Assembly: GCA_020630595.1 (NCBI GenBank)
Contig: JAHDBC010000009.1
Location: forward strand, 1-64,000
DNA: 64,000 bases
Source of the DNA: Planktomarina sp.
GTDB taxonomy: Bacteria; Pseudomonadota; Alphaproteobacteria; Rhodobacterales; Rhodobacteraceae
Direction of reading: 5' to 3'
The notes below the pieces were generated by a model that saw only the letters and a program-made list of their open reading frames with translations, was not told where the DNA came from and searched no databases. The position numbers and the translations under genes are program-made. Of the stretch, positions 43,163-52,958 are shown in pieces. Positions within the stretch are counted from its first letter, which is position 1, and each line of letters opens with the position of its first letter.

Positions 43163-45373
43163 TCAGTAAAAGCTTTGTGGATCGATATCGATCGACAGAC
43201 GCAGGGTGGATGGCAATTTGAACTGGCGGACCCATTCGGCCAGCGCGGCCTGGATTGGTGCGGTCTTGTTCGCCTTGACCAGCAACCTTACGCGGTGACG
43301 GCCCCGGATGCGGGCAATCGGGGCGGGGGCCGGACCGAAAACCTGTGCGCCGATGCGCGTCAGCGGCACCACGTTTTGTGCCATCGCCTGGCCCACGTCA
43401 AACACCTCTTGAACATCTGGCGATGACAGAACGATCCCCGCCATTCTGCCATAAGGGGGCACACCTGCAGCCTTGCGTTCGGCGGCTTCGGCGGTCCAGA
43501 ATCCATCCTCATCCCCTGCAAGGATCGCCTTGATCACCGGATGATCCGGCTGATGGGTTTGCAGATACGCAACGCCCGGTTTTTCTGCGCGCCCTGCCCG
43601 TCCGGCCACTTGGCGCATCAATTGAAACGTCCGTTCCGCCGCACGCAAATCCCCGCCCTGCAACCCCAGATCCGCATCAATGACGCCAACAAGGGTCAGC
43701 AACGGAAAATTGTGCCCTTTGGCGACCAATTGGGTTCCGATGATGATATCCGCCTCTCCGGCGGCAAGCGCTTCGATCTGGGCCTTCAACGCACGGGCCG
43801 ACCCGTACATGTCAGACGACAACACAGCGACACGGGCATCCGGGAACAGGGCTGTCACTTCTTCGCCCAACCGTTCCACGCCGGGGCCGACGGCAGCCAA
43901 CCGATCTTCTGCTTCACAGGAGGGGCAAACGGTTGGGACGGGTTTCGTTTCCCCGCACTGGTGGCACATCAGCCGCTTTAGAAACCGGTGTTCCACCATC
44001 CGCGCGTCGCAGTGATCACACCCCACTTGCTGACCACAGGCCCGGCACAGCGTCACCGGGGCAAAGCCGCGCCGATTGATGAACAAAAGCGATTGTTCCC
44101 CAGCCGCCAGCCGCTGTTGCACCAGTGCCTGTAGGGTGGGTGAAACCCACCGGTCGCCGGGCAGGGTTTCCGCCCGCATGTCAATCGCGCGCATATCCGG
44201 CATTTGCGACGCACCAAACCGGGATGTCAGTTCCAGCCGTTGATACTTGCCCGCTTCGACATTTGACCAGCTTTCCAAGCTGGGCGTGGCAGAGGCCAGA
44301 ATGACCTGTGCCCCCACAAGCGACGCCCGCAGCACGGCCATATCGCGGGCATTGTACAGCACACCATCTTCCTGCTTGTAGGACGTATCATGTTCTTCGT
44401 CGACGACGATCAGGCCCAAATCCTGATAGGGCAGAAACAGCGCTGACCGTGCGCCCACCACCAGCTGCGCGTTGCCCTGCCCCACCATTTTCCACGTTCG
44501 GCGGCGTTCGGTCATGGTCACGCCACTGTGCCATTCGGCAGGGCGCGCGCCAAAACGCGCCTCTACCCGGGTCAGAAATTCTGCCGTCAGCGCAATTTCC
44601 GGCAACAACACTAGCGCCTGTCGCCCCGCACCAAGACAGGCGGCAACGGCTTCCAGATATACCTCTGTCTTGCCCGATCCGGTCACACCTTTCAAAAGCG
44701 TGGTCTGATACCGCCGCCGGGCCGCCGCCTGGGTCAAGGCCCCAACGGCAGTCGCTTGATCAGCTGACAGCGTTTTGCCGGGCAACGCCGGATCAAGATG
44801 GGGGAACGGAAGATCCCGTGGACTGGCCTGTTCCAAAACAGCCCCCGCCTTGACCAAACCCTTGACCACGGACGGGGTGACATCTGCGGCCTCTGCCAGT
44901 TCTTTTAGCGTGAAGGCCAGACCGCCGTATTCTTCAAGCGCGGCAATCACCCTTGCGCGCGCATCGGTCATGCGGGCGGGCCGCGCATCGCCCAAACGGT
45001 AAACATATCGCATAGACGGTGGATCGCCCAACCCGGGGGCCCGCGTGGCCAGCCGCAGCATCGCAGGCAAGGGCGTTAGGGTGTAGTCCGCTGCCCGTGC
45101 AATGAATTCGCGCATCGAAACATCCATGGGCGCCACATCCAAAACCCGGATCACAGACCGAATCTTGTTGTAGTCGAAATCCCCGGCCCCCTTGCCCCAG
45201 ACCACGCCCAGCACTTTGCGCGGGCCCAGCGGCACTTCGACGAAAGCCCCCATAAAACAACCGCCCTCAGGCGCTTTGTAATCCAGCGTTCGATCCAAGG
45301 GCTGTGTGGTCAGAACAGCGACCAAGTCACCTTCGTCGAAAAAAAGGGGGGGGCTTTCAGCAGCGGCAGGCAT
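43163..45373 (-). CDS. priA: Primosomal replication protein PriA
   Basis: 736 residues. Helicase motifs [13 protein letters not shown] (Walker A) and DEEHDTSYK, the zinc-binding region with paired Cys ([31 protein letters not shown]) and [12 protein letters not shown] are present. It restarts stalled replication forks by loading DnaB. Residues 408-414 (RWVSPTL), a segment with a family-like R-W-[LV]-S-P motif, are encoded by a copy of the dispersed palindromic repeat. Divergent from the aldolase gene. Confidence 0.95.
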   Translation of the reverse strand: MPAAAESPPLFFDEGDLVAVLTTQPLDRTLDYKAPEGGCFMGAFVEVPLGPRKVLGVVWGKGAGDFDYNKIRSVIRVLDVAPMDVSMREFIARAADYTLTPLPAMLRLATRAPGLGDPPSMRYVYRLGDARPARMTDARARVIAALEEYGGLAFTLKELAEAADVTPSVVKGLVKAGAVLEQASPRDLPFPHLDPALPGKTLSADQATAVGALTQAAARRRYQTTLLKGVTGSGKTEVYLEAVAACLGAGRQALVLLPEIALTAEFLTRVEARFGARPAEWHSGVTMTERRRTWKMVGQGNAQLVVGARSALFLPYQDLGLIVVDEEHDTSYKQEDGVLYNARDMAVLRASLVGAQVILASATPSLESWSNVEAGKYQRLELTSRFGASQMPDMRAIDMRAETLPGDRWVSPTLQALVQQRLAAGEQSLLFINRRGFAPVTLCRACGQQVGCDHCDARMVEHRFLKRLMCHQCGETKPVPTVCPSCEAEDRLAAVGPGVERLGEEVTALFPDARVAVLSSDMYGSARALKAQIEALAAGEADIIIGTQLVAKGHNFPLLTLVGVIDADLGLQGGDLRAAERTFQLMRQVAGRAGRAEKPGVAYLQTHQPDHPVIKAILAGDEDGFWTAEAAERKAAGVPPYGRMAGIVLSSPDVQEVFDVGQAMAQNVVPLTRIGAQVFGPAPAPIARIRGRHRVRLLVKANKTAPIQAALAEWVRQFKLPSTLRLSIDIDPQSFY
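44131..44152. repeat. Dispersed palindromic repeat, copy 3, within priA
   Basis: The same 20-mer AGGGTGGGTGAAACCCACCG preceded by GT, identical over 22 bp to copy 2. It lies in the priA coding sequence. On the minus strand the codons begin exactly at 44152 and read R-W-V-S-P-T-L with a rare-looking CTA Leu codon, so the repeat is in frame and does not interrupt the gene. Confidence 0.8.
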
Positions 45374-45421
45374 GGTCTAGAAGTGCCCCAATCCAAACCA
45401 TTGGTGCAAGGACAAAGCCAC

Positions 45422-46075
45422 ATGAAATTCTTCGTAGACTCCGCTGATGTGGACGCAATCGCCGAACTTAACGATCTGGGCATGGTGGACGGTGTAACCA
45501 CCAACCCATCCATCATCCTGAAATCAGGCCGCGACATTATGGAGGTCACAAAAGAAATCTGCGATCTGGTCGATGGTCCCGTATCCGCAGAGGTCGTCGC
45601 CACCAAAGCCGACGACATGATTGCCGAAGGCCGCAAGCTGGCTGAAATCGCGGAAAACATCACCGTGAAACTGCCCCTGACATGGGACGGGTTGAAAGCC
45701 TGCAAGGTGTTGTCGGGTGAAGGCAAAATGGTCAACGTCACATTGTGTTTTTCTGCCAATCAGGCCCTTTTGGCGGCCAAGGCGGGTGCCACGTTCATCA
45801 GCCCCTTCATCGGCCGGTTGGACGACATCAATCTGGATGGGATGGAATTGATCGAAGACATCCGCACCATCTATGACAATTACATGTTTGAAACCGAAAT
45901 CCTTGCGGCGTCCATTCGCAGCGTCAATCACGTTCTGGACAGCGCCCGGATCGGCGCAGATGTCATCACAGCCCCGCCAAATGTGATCAAGGCATTGGCC
46001 ATGCATCCGCTGACGGACAAGGGTCTGGAACAATTTTTGAAGGATTGGGAAAAAACAGGGCAGAAAATCCTGTAA
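45422..46075 (+). CDS. fsa: Transaldolase/fructose-6-phosphate aldolase family protein
   Basis: 217 residues, the short transaldolase type. [40 protein letters not shown] with the Schiff-base Lys in VKLP, and [12 protein letters not shown] are present. The family catalyses aldol transfer or cleavage of sugar phosphates in the pentose phosphate pathway; whether this is a true transaldolase or an F6P aldolase cannot be settled. AAGGAC precedes the ATG at 45422. Divergent from priA. Confidence 0.88.
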   Translation: MKFFVDSADVDAIAELNDLGMVDGVTTNPSIILKSGRDIMEVTKEICDLVDGPVSAEVVATKADDMIAEGRKLAEIAENITVKLPLTWDGLKACKVLSGEGKMVNVTLCFSANQALLAAKAGATFISPFIGRLDDINLDGMELIEDIRTIYDNYMFETEILAASIRSVNHVLDSARIGADVITAPPNVIKALAMHPLTDKGLEQFLKDWEKTGQKIL

Positions 46076-46092
46076 ACCTGTGCTACACACGC

Positions 46093-46124
46093 GCCAACTG
46101 AGGCGGGACAACCCGCCCGTTGGC
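46093..46124 (+). promoter_or_regulatory. Strong two-part hairpin before DUF484 gene
   Basis: GCCAAC-TGA-GGCGGG-ACAA-CCCGCC-C-GTTGGC folds into a nearly complete 12-bp stem with a small bulge. It lies between the aldolase stop and the DUF484 start, ending 16 bp before the ATG and just ahead of its GAGG site. No T-tract follows. It may protect the aldolase mRNA 3' end or affect translation of the next gene. Confidence 0.45.
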
Positions 46125-46140
46125 AGTGAGTGAGGCAGTT

Positions 46141-46854
46141 ATGACAACAGCGGCGAACCCCCGCGTTGACCCCGGAATGCGTGCAAAATTGTTGGCCGAT
46201 CCGGAATTGATACTTGATGATCCTGATCTGATGCGCGCCCTTGTCGCCGCACAAGAAGGCGGTATGGGGGCCAATGTCGTTGATATGCGTGGCCTTGCCA
46301 TGCAGCGGCTGGAAACACGGCTGGATCGGCTGGAAGACACCCACCGGAACGTGATTGCCGCAGCCTATGACAACTTGGCGGGTACAAACCAGATTCACCG
46401 GGCTGTGCTTCAATTGCTGGCCCCGGCCGATTTCGCGGCATTCTTACATGCGCTGAAGACGGATGTGGCTGAAACCCTGCGCGTGGATTTCATGCGGCTG
46501 GTGCTGGAAACCCACGACGCTGACCCCGGCGCCGCCGTTCAAGGCTACGAAGACATCGTGGCGGCCGCACCGTCAGGGTTTGTGATGACATATCTGGCCC
46601 ATGCCCGTCCAAGGGCCACCAGCAAGGTGATTTTGCGTCAGGTTCAGCCCGACAACGATTTGATCTACGGGGAATACGCGGGCGTCATCCAATCTGAAGC
46701 CTGCCTGAAACTGGATTTTGGGCCGGGCATGTTGCCGGGGCTGTTGGTGTTGGGGTCAGATGATCCGCATCAGTTCAACCCGTCACAAGGCACTGATCTA
46801 TTGTCGTTTCTGGCATCGGTCTTTGAACGCGCCATGCGGCGTTGGTTGGCATGA
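46141..46854 (+). CDS. DUF484 family protein (GAF-like)
   Basis: 237 residues. The family pattern (DPELILDDPDLMRALVAAQEGGMGANVVDMRGLAMQRLETRLDRLEDTHRNVIAAAYDNLAGTNQIHRAVL) is followed by a GAF-like domain ending in FLASVFERAMRRWL. Function unknown. The gene sits directly before xerC (4-nt ATGA overlap), the arrangement seen in many proteobacteria and the best clue that it assists XerC-related steps. GAGG at -10 selects the ATG at 46141. Confidence 0.85.
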   Translation: MTTAANPRVDPGMRAKLLADPELILDDPDLMRALVAAQEGGMGANVVDMRGLAMQRLETRLDRLEDTHRNVIAAAYDNLAGTNQIHRAVLQLLAPADFAAFLHALKTDVAETLRVDFMRLVLETHDADPGAAVQGYEDIVAAAPSGFVMTYLAHARPRATSKVILRQVQPDNDLIYGEYAGVIQSEACLKLDFGPGMLPGLLVLGSDDPHQFNPSQGTDLLSFLASVFERAMRRWLA

Positions 46855-47771
46855 TCACGATTTCCCCCGCAGCACGGGATGCGTTGCAGCGGTGGTTGTC
46901 CCATGAAACATCACTGAAAGGCGTCAGCCCGAAAACCGTCGAAGCCTATGCCGCTGATGTCGGGGGGTTTTTGGGGTTCATCACCCTGCACAAGGGCGAA
47001 CCACAGGGATTGGGCGCGTTGTCTGATCTTTCGATCCGCGACATGCGGTCGTGGATGGCGCAGGAACGGGGCAAGGGCGTCGGCCCGCGCAGCTTGGCGC
47101 GCAGGTTAAGCGCGGTCAAAGGGTTCTTTCGCTGGTTGTCTGCCCACGAAGGCATTGACCCCACAGCGGTTCTAAGCACCAGATCGCCAAAATTTGACAA
47201 GAAACTTCCACGACCGTTGGCGCAGGATGCCGCCTTTGCGATGCTGGATCATGTTGATGTTCAGGCAAAAGAAGACTGGATCGGGGCGCGGGATACGGCA
47301 GTTGTCACGCTGTTGTACGGATGCGGACTGCGAATATCCGAAGCGCTTGCACTGAAAGGCGCAGATACGCCCCTGCCGGATGTTTTGCGGATCAAGGGTA
47401 AAGGCAACAAGATGCGCATTGTTCCCGTTCTTGATCAGGCGCGCGCAGCGGTCGATCACTATTTGCGGCTGTGTCCTTATCCCCTGGAACCCGATGGACC
47501 GTTGTTTCGTGCCGTGCGCGGGGGCGCCCTGTCGCCGCGCACGATACAGAAATCCATGGAACAGGCCCGCCTGCAGCTGGGCCTGCCGGCCACGGCAACG
47601 CCCCACGCAATGCGCCATTCCTTTGCCACCCATCTTTTGGAAGCGGGCGGCGATCTTAGAACCATTCAGGAACTGCTGGGCCATGCATCTTTGTCAACGA
47701 CACAGGTCTATACCGGTGTCGATGCCGCGCGTCTGATGGATGTCTATGAAAAGGCGCATCCAAAGGGATGA
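46851..47771 (+). CDS. xerC: Tyrosine recombinase XerC
   Basis: 306 residues. An N-terminal SAM-like core-binding domain (LSHETSLKGVSPKTVEAYAADV) is followed by a catalytic domain with the Arg (CGLRISEAL), Lys (KGKGNKMR), His-x-x-Arg (HAMRHSFATH), His (LGHASL) and nucleophilic Tyr (TTQVYTG) of tyrosine recombinases. It resolves chromosome dimers at dif together with XerD. No dif-like site is visible nearby. Coupled to DUF484; ends before a terminator. Confidence 0.94.
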   Translation: MITISPAARDALQRWLSHETSLKGVSPKTVEAYAADVGGFLGFITLHKGEPQGLGALSDLSIRDMRSWMAQERGKGVGPRSLARRLSAVKGFFRWLSAHEGIDPTAVLSTRSPKFDKKLPRPLAQDAAFAMLDHVDVQAKEDWIGARDTAVVTLLYGCGLRISEALALKGADTPLPDVLRIKGKGNKMRIVPVLDQARAAVDHYLRLCPYPLEPDGPLFRAVRGGALSPRTIQKSMEQARLQLGLPATATPHAMRHSFATHLLEAGGDLRTIQELLGHASLSTTQVYTGVDAARLMDVYEKAHPKG

Positions 47772-47810
47772 CCGGTCCCGTGACGTGAAATGCTGCATGT
47801 GTTCCGTTTC

Positions 47811-47835
47811 CGGCGCATTGCCCTGCGCCGATTTT
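47811..47835 (+). terminator. Probable terminator after xerC
   Basis: CGGCGCA and TGCGCCG form a 7-bp stem with a TTGCCC loop, followed by ATTTT. It lies 40 bp after the xerC stop and 16 bp before pcs. Confidence 0.6.
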
Positions 47836-47851
47836 AGGGTATGAACGCACC

Positions 47852-48538
47852 ATGACCCAACGCATCAAAGCCCTGTCCGTTCATTTGTTCACCGCCACCG
47901 GCGCGGTCTTTGCCATGCTGGCCATGTTGGCAGCCGTGCAGGGAAAATGGGACATCATGTTCCTGTGGCTGGTTGTGGCGTTCATTGTCGACGGGATCGA
48001 CGGGCCATTGGCACGGAAATATGATGTCAAAACCAATGCCAAGGAATTCGATGGGGTCTTGCTGGACCTGATCATCGACTATCTGACCTATGTGTTCATC
48101 CCGGCCTATGCGCTGTTTGCTTCGGGCCTGATGTCCGGCTGGACCGGATGGTTGGCGATTATTGTCATCACCTTTGCATCGGCCATGTATTTTGCCGATA
48201 CCCGGATGAAAACGAAAGACAATTCGTTTCAGGGGTTCCCGGGCTGTTGGAACATGTTCGTGTTGGTGATTTTTGCGACAGAACCCAATCACTGGGTCAT
48301 CTTGGGGTTTGTCATCGCGTTGAATATCGCGATGTTTCTGCCGATCAAATTCGTGCATCCCGTTCGCACAGAACGGTTTCGCAAAGTGACCCTGCCCGTT
48401 GCGCTTGCGTGGGTTGGATTTGCAGCATGGGCGGCATGGGGCAATTTCAATGTGACGCCGTTGGCAAATCTGGGGCTGATTGGGACGTCGGTTTATCTTT
48501 TGGTGATCGGCGCCATTCATCAGGCCACAGACCGTTAA
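47852..48538 (+). CDS. pcs: Phosphatidylcholine synthase
   Basis: 228 residues with about seven membrane helices. The CDP-alcohol phosphatidyltransferase motif is present as DGIDGPLARKYD ... FDGVLLDLIIDY (D-G-x2-A-R, then G-x3-D-x3-D, with a spacing longer than the usual x8, as in Pcs). It joins CDP-diacylglycerol and choline to phosphatidylcholine in the inner membrane. The 3' end overlaps the convergent EamA gene by 4 bp. Confidence 0.9.
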   Translation: MTQRIKALSVHLFTATGAVFAMLAMLAAVQGKWDIMFLWLVVAFIVDGIDGPLARKYDVKTNAKEFDGVLLDLIIDYLTYVFIPAYALFASGLMSGWTGWLAIIVITFASAMYFADTRMKTKDNSFQGFPGCWNMFVLVIFATEPNHWVILGFVIALNIAMFLPIKFVHPVRTERFRKVTLPVALAWVGFAAWAAWGNFNVTPLANLGLIGTSVYLLVIGAIHQATDR

Positions 48539-49371
48539 ATCCGGCTTAGGATAACGCCGAAGACGATGATAACGGCGGCTGTGACTTTGCCGGTTGTCAT
48601 GCGATCCCCGAACCAGATCCAACCCAGAAAAACGGCAAACAGGATCGATGTTTCGCGCAAAGCGGTGACCTGCGCAATTGGGGCCTGTGTCATGGCCCAG
48701 ACCACAATCGCATAGGCCGCGAATGATGCGGTTCCAGCCAGCAGCCCCTGACCATATTGGCGCACCGGCACCTGCGCCACAGACCATCCCTTCAGCGCGA
48801 TGATGGTCGGCACGTAAAACACAGCGGCAAACATCAATAGCCACGCGGTATAGGCGAACGGATCGCCCAGCGCACGCGCACCCAATCCATCCACAATCGA
48901 ATACCCTGCCGTTGCAGTCGCTGACCCAAGGGCAAGCGGGATCAAACGGCGGTCTTCCCCACTGGAAAACACCCCCTGGGCCATCAAAATGATGCCTGCC
49001 ACCAAAATCAGGATGCCGATCTTGTCCAGACCCGTCAGCGGATCAAGCGCGAACACGAGGGTCACACCCAGAACAAGAAGCGGTGCAGCGCCGCGTGCGA
49101 TCGGATAAACCCGGCTTAAATCGCCCCGTTCATAGGCGTACCCCAAAAACAGCTGATAGAACGTATGGATGACACCCGACGCCAAAAGCCAGAACCATGT
49201 CGACCCGGACGGAACGGTCACAAAGGGGATCAGGCACAGCCCGATCAAACTTTGACCACAGGTCATCGTCAGCATAGCGGACTGTTTGTTCGCACCGGTT
49301 TTGACAATCGCGTTCCACGTCGCATGCAACAGCGCAGCCGCCAGCACCGCCCAAAACACGACCCACGTCAT
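48535..49371 (-). CDS. EamA/DMT family transporter
   Basis: 278 residues with ten predicted helices in two EamA repeats (HATWNAIVKTGANKQ near the N-terminus; ALRETSILFAVFLGWIWFGDRMTTGKVTAAVIIVFGVI near the C-terminus). Drug/metabolite exporter superfamily; substrate unknown. The start overlaps the ogt stop by 4 nt. Confidence 0.88.
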   Translation of the reverse strand: MTWVVFWAVLAAALLHATWNAIVKTGANKQSAMLTMTCGQSLIGLCLIPFVTVPSGSTWFWLLASGVIHTFYQLFLGYAYERGDLSRVYPIARGAAPLLVLGVTLVFALDPLTGLDKIGILILVAGIILMAQGVFSSGEDRRLIPLALGSATATAGYSIVDGLGARALGDPFAYTAWLLMFAAVFYVPTIIALKGWSVAQVPVRQYGQGLLAGTASFAAYAIVVWAMTQAPIAQVTALRETSILFAVFLGWIWFGDRMTTGKVTAAVIIVFGVILSRI

Positions 49372-49835
49372 AGCAGGAACCCCCCCGCCCCTTCGTGGCG
49401 CAACAGCCAGACTTTCGTTTCAACACCGCCCTGTCCGGAATAGCCGGTCAGCCCGTTTGCGCCCATCACGCGGTGGCACGGCACGATGATAGGGATGCGG
49501 TTCGCACCACAGGCCTGCCCGGCCGCCTGTGCGCTGATGCCCGTGGCTGCGGCGATTTCGCCATAGGTGCGGGTCTGTCCAAAGGGGATCGCACACATTT
49601 CTGTGGCAAACCGTTTGGCAAACGGCGTCGCAAACCCGGCCAAGGGCAGATCAAATTGGGTCAACGCACCGTGAAAATATCCAGACAATTGATCTGAAAC
49701 TGATCTGGCCAGCCCCCCAGCAGGTCGCGCCCCGCCATCCCCCCAGTTCAGGGCGACAAGCGCATCTTGATCCAGCTGATAGGTCAGCGGGCCCAGGGGG
49801 GACTGGACCGTAAAGCGGTGCGGCGCGTCAGTCAT
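49368..49835 (-). CDS. ogt: Methylated-DNA--protein-cysteine methyltransferase
   Basis: 155 residues with the alkyl-acceptor motif VPCHRVMGANGLTGYSGQGGVETKVWLLRHEG and the DNA-binding PFGQTRTYGEIAAATG. It removes alkyl groups from O6-guanine in a single-turnover reaction using the Cys of PCHR. Coupled to the EamA exporter by ATGA overlap. Confidence 0.93.
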   Translation of the reverse strand: MTDAPHRFTVQSPLGPLTYQLDQDALVALNWGDGGARPAGGLARSVSDQLSGYFHGALTQFDLPLAGFATPFAKRFATEMCAIPFGQTRTYGEIAAATGISAQAAGQACGANRIPIIVPCHRVMGANGLTGYSGQGGVETKVWLLRHEGAGGFLL

Positions 49836-49917
49836 GTTCGAACAGCATTGGCATCTTCACACAGATGCACCCCAATCCCACGCACCTGTCAATTGATTAC
49901 AGGGGGTCGCGGCAATA

Positions 49918-49939
49918 ACCCCGCGCAGGTGCGCGGGGT
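49918..49939 (-). terminator. Hairpin terminator after ileS
   Basis: ACCCCGCGC and GCGCGGGGT form a perfect 9-bp stem with a 4-nt loop. It lies 19 bp after the ileS stop on the minus strand. The following T-run is poor (TATTGCC). Confidence 0.55.
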
Positions 49940-49957
49940 CCAAATCATTGACCATGA

Positions 49958-52852
49958 TCACGTCAAAGCATTATCGCAACGCCCACAAACCCCGGGATGG
50001 GCATGGGTTCCGACGTCAGGCAGGATCTTCCAGCACCGCGTGCATTTTTCACCATCCGCCTTCACGAAACGGGCGGCGATGCCATCCACATCTTCCAGAC
50101 GGAACGCATCTGCGGGGGCTGTATCGGTTGAAACATGAACATCTGATGTGATGAACAAATCGGCAAGGGTCAGGCCATTCAGAACATTTGCCGTATCCGC
50201 ATCCACATAAACAACCGGTGCGGCCTCAAGCGATGATCCGATGACCTTGTCGCGGCGCTGCACCTCTAGCGCGCCGGTCACGACCCGGCGCACCCTGCGC
50301 AGTACGGACCATTTGGCGGCCAGATCGGGGTTCAGCCAATCAGCCGGCGTTTCAGGCATGTCTTGCAGGTGAACCGATGCATCATCTTCTGGATGACGTT
50401 CCAACCAAACCTCTTCCATCGTAAAGACAAGGATCGGGGCCAACCACGTGGTCAAACGGTGATACAGAATATCCAGAACCGTGCGCGCCGACCGCCGTTC
50501 CAGCGTATCGCCATCGCAATACAGCGCATCCTTTCGGATATCGAAATAAAAGGCAGACAAATCCACCGTCGCAAACTGGAACAGGGCCTGAAACACGCCC
50601 TGAAAATCAAAGCTGCGATATCCGTCACGCACCTGAACATCCAGTTCAGCAAGGCGATGCAGCACCCAGCGTTCCAGTTCGGGCATATCGGGTGCGGCCA
50701 CCCGGTCGGCTTCGGTGAAATCAGAAAGCGATCCCAACATATACCGCATTGTGTTGCGCAGTCGGCGGTAACTGTCTGCCACGCCTTTCAGGATTTCCGG
50801 GCCGATCCGTTGATCCGTTGTGTAGTCGGTTTGGGCCACCCAAAGGCGCAGGATATCCGCCCCGTATTGTTTGACCACTTCGTCAGGCACGATCGTGTTG
50901 CCGATGGATTTGGACATTTTCATGCCCTTTTCATCGAGCGTGAACCCATGGGTTACCACGTTGCGATAGGGCGCGCGGCCCGTGGTGCCCACCGATTGCA
51001 ACAGCGATGAATGGAACCATCCACGGTGCTGGTCGGTGCCTTCCATGTACACATCTGCAATGCCGTCTTCTGTTCCGTCTTCACGGTCGCGCAGAACAAA
51101 GGCGTGTGTTGATCCGGAATCGAACCACACATCCAGAATATCGAACACCTGGTCATAGGCATCCGGATCAACGATCCCATCCAGAAAGCGTGCCTTGGCC
51201 CCATCTTCGTACCAGGCATCTGCGCCTTCGGTTTCAAAGGCATCAACGATGCGCTGGTTCACATCCGTGTTGCGCAACAGGAAATCTGGATCCGTGGGCA
51301 ACGCGCCCTTTTTGGTGAAACAGGTCAAGGGAACGCCCCATGCCCGCTGGCGTGACAACACCCAATCTGGCCGCGCTTGCATCATGGAATGCAACCGGTT
51401 GCGCCCGGATTGGGGCGTCCATTTCACATTGTCGATTTCGGTCAATGCCCGTTCGCGGATCGTTGTGCCGTGCATGTCTTGACCGTCGCCCACCGGTTTG
51501 TCGATCGCGGCAAACCACTGCGGGGTGTTGCGGTAGATCACCGGGGCCTTGGACCGCCATGAATGGGGGTAGCTGTGTTTGATCTTGCCGCGGGCCAAAA
51601 GCCCGCCCACTTCGACCAGTTTGTTGATCACGGCAGTGTTGGCATCCCCTTCGCCGCCCTTGCGCGACAGGATGTATTTGCCCCCAAAAAACGGCAGATC
51701 ATCGCGAAAACCACCATCATCTTTGACGTTATAGGTGATCACCTGATCCAGCATGTTCAGATCGCGATAAAGTTCGTATTCTTCCATCCCGTGGGATGGG
51801 GCGCAGTGCACAAACCCTGTGCCTTCGGTATCGGTCACGAAATCGGCGGCGCGGAAATCACGCATATCATCCCATTCGCCGTTGGACCCATCTGCCCCAA
51901 ACAGCGGGTGGGTCAGCCTGACACCCGACAATTCGTCAGCCGTCACATCACGGACCCGGGTATAGTGGGTTTCATCCAACCGGGCGCGCGCCATCACATC
52001 GCCAGCCAGCTTGTCTGCCAAAATGAACCGGTCGCCGACCGCGGCCCAACATTCGTCGGGTGTGCCCGTGACTTCGTAAAGACCATAGGCAATGTCTGCC
52101 CCGTACACGACCGCCTTGTTTGACGGCATGGTCCACGGGGTGGTGGTCCAGATCACGACATAGGCATCTTGCAGATCACCGTCTGTGTGCGCTTTGAATT
52201 TCACCCAGATCGTAAAGCTGTCTTTGTCGTGGTATTCGACCTCTGCCTCTGCCAGTGCGGTTTGTTCCACGGGCGACCACATCACGGGTTTCGATCCTTG
52301 GTATAGCGTGCCGTTCATCAGGAATTTCATGAATTCTTCGGCAATCACCCGTTCGGCGTGAAAGTTCATCGTCAAATAGGGTTCATCCCAGTTGCCAGTC
52401 ACACCCAGACGCTGAAATTCGGATGTTTGAACACCCACCCATTCTTCTGCGAATTTTCGGCACTCGCCCCGGAATTCATTGATCGGCACCGCATCCTTGT
52501 TCTTGCCCTTTTTGCGGTACTGTTCTTCGATTTTCCATTCGATGGGCAAACCGTGGCAATCCCAGCCCGGGATATAGCGGCTGTCGTGGCCCATCATCTG
52601 ATGGGATCGAACGATGATGTCTTTGATGGTTTTGTTCAGCGCATGGCCGATGTGCAAATGCCCATTCGCATAGGGCGGACCATCATGCAGCGTGAAAGGG
52701 GCGCGGCCCTTCTTTTCGCGCAGGCGGTCATAAACACCGATCTTGTTCCAGCGTTCCAGCCATGCGGGTTCGCGTTTGGGAAGACCTGCGCGCATGGGAA
52801 AATCAGTTTTGGGCAGGTTCAATGTGTCTTTGTATTCAGGCGTTTCAGCCAT
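49958..52852 (-). CDS. ileS: Isoleucyl-tRNA synthetase
   Basis: 964 residues. HIGH motif PPYANGHLHIGHALNK, editing domain, KMSKS motif in GMKMSKSIGNTIVP, and a C-terminal zinc finger (CTRCWKILPDVGTHAHPGVCGRCD). Charges tRNA-Ile. The start is the ATG at 52852 (MAETPEYKDTLNLPKTDFPMRAGLPKREP is the conserved N-terminus). Followed by a terminator. Confidence 0.97.
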   Translation of the reverse strand: MAETPEYKDTLNLPKTDFPMRAGLPKREPAWLERWNKIGVYDRLREKKGRAPFTLHDGPPYANGHLHIGHALNKTIKDIIVRSHQMMGHDSRYIPGWDCHGLPIEWKIEEQYRKKGKNKDAVPINEFRGECRKFAEEWVGVQTSEFQRLGVTGNWDEPYLTMNFHAERVIAEEFMKFLMNGTLYQGSKPVMWSPVEQTALAEAEVEYHDKDSFTIWVKFKAHTDGDLQDAYVVIWTTTPWTMPSNKAVVYGADIAYGLYEVTGTPDECWAAVGDRFILADKLAGDVMARARLDETHYTRVRDVTADELSGVRLTHPLFGADGSNGEWDDMRDFRAADFVTDTEGTGFVHCAPSHGMEEYELYRDLNMLDQVITYNVKDDGGFRDDLPFFGGKYILSRKGGEGDANTAVINKLVEVGGLLARGKIKHSYPHSWRSKAPVIYRNTPQWFAAIDKPVGDGQDMHGTTIRERALTEIDNVKWTPQSGRNRLHSMMQARPDWVLSRQRAWGVPLTCFTKKGALPTDPDFLLRNTDVNQRIVDAFETEGADAWYEDGAKARFLDGIVDPDAYDQVFDILDVWFDSGSTHAFVLRDREDGTEDGIADVYMEGTDQHRGWFHSSLLQSVGTTGRAPYRNVVTHGFTLDEKGMKMSKSIGNTIVPDEVVKQYGADILRLWVAQTDYTTDQRIGPEILKGVADSYRRLRNTMRYMLGSLSDFTEADRVAAPDMPELERWVLHRLAELDVQVRDGYRSFDFQGVFQALFQFATVDLSAFYFDIRKDALYCDGDTLERRSARTVLDILYHRLTTWLAPILVFTMEEVWLERHPEDDASVHLQDMPETPADWLNPDLAAKWSVLRRVRRVVTGALEVQRRDKVIGSSLEAAPVVYVDADTANVLNGLTLADLFITSDVHVSTDTAPADAFRLEDVDGIAARFVKADGEKCTRCWKILPDVGTHAHPGVCGRCDNALT

Positions 52853-52945
52853 GGGACATCTCAATCTATCTGGGTGTGTTTCGGATCAGGTCGGGGCGCA
52901 TACGCAGCACCTTGGCCCGGCAACAGCAGTTCACTGCGCCGGGGA

Positions 52946-52951
52946 TATAAT
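52946..52951 (+). promoter_or_regulatory. TATAAT -10 element, possible leaderless promoter
   Basis: A consensus TATAAT lies 7 bp before the ATG of the small gene at 52959, so a transcript would start at or next to the ATG. The -35 region is not recognisable. A GCAG-TTCA-CTGC inverted repeat (about 52926-52937) lies just upstream. Confidence 0.4.
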
Positions 52952-52958
52952 TCGAATA

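Noticed and set aside
1-44152. The three palindromic repeats as a CRISPR array
   Set aside because: The copies are thousands of bases apart with no spacers and no cas genes in the window.
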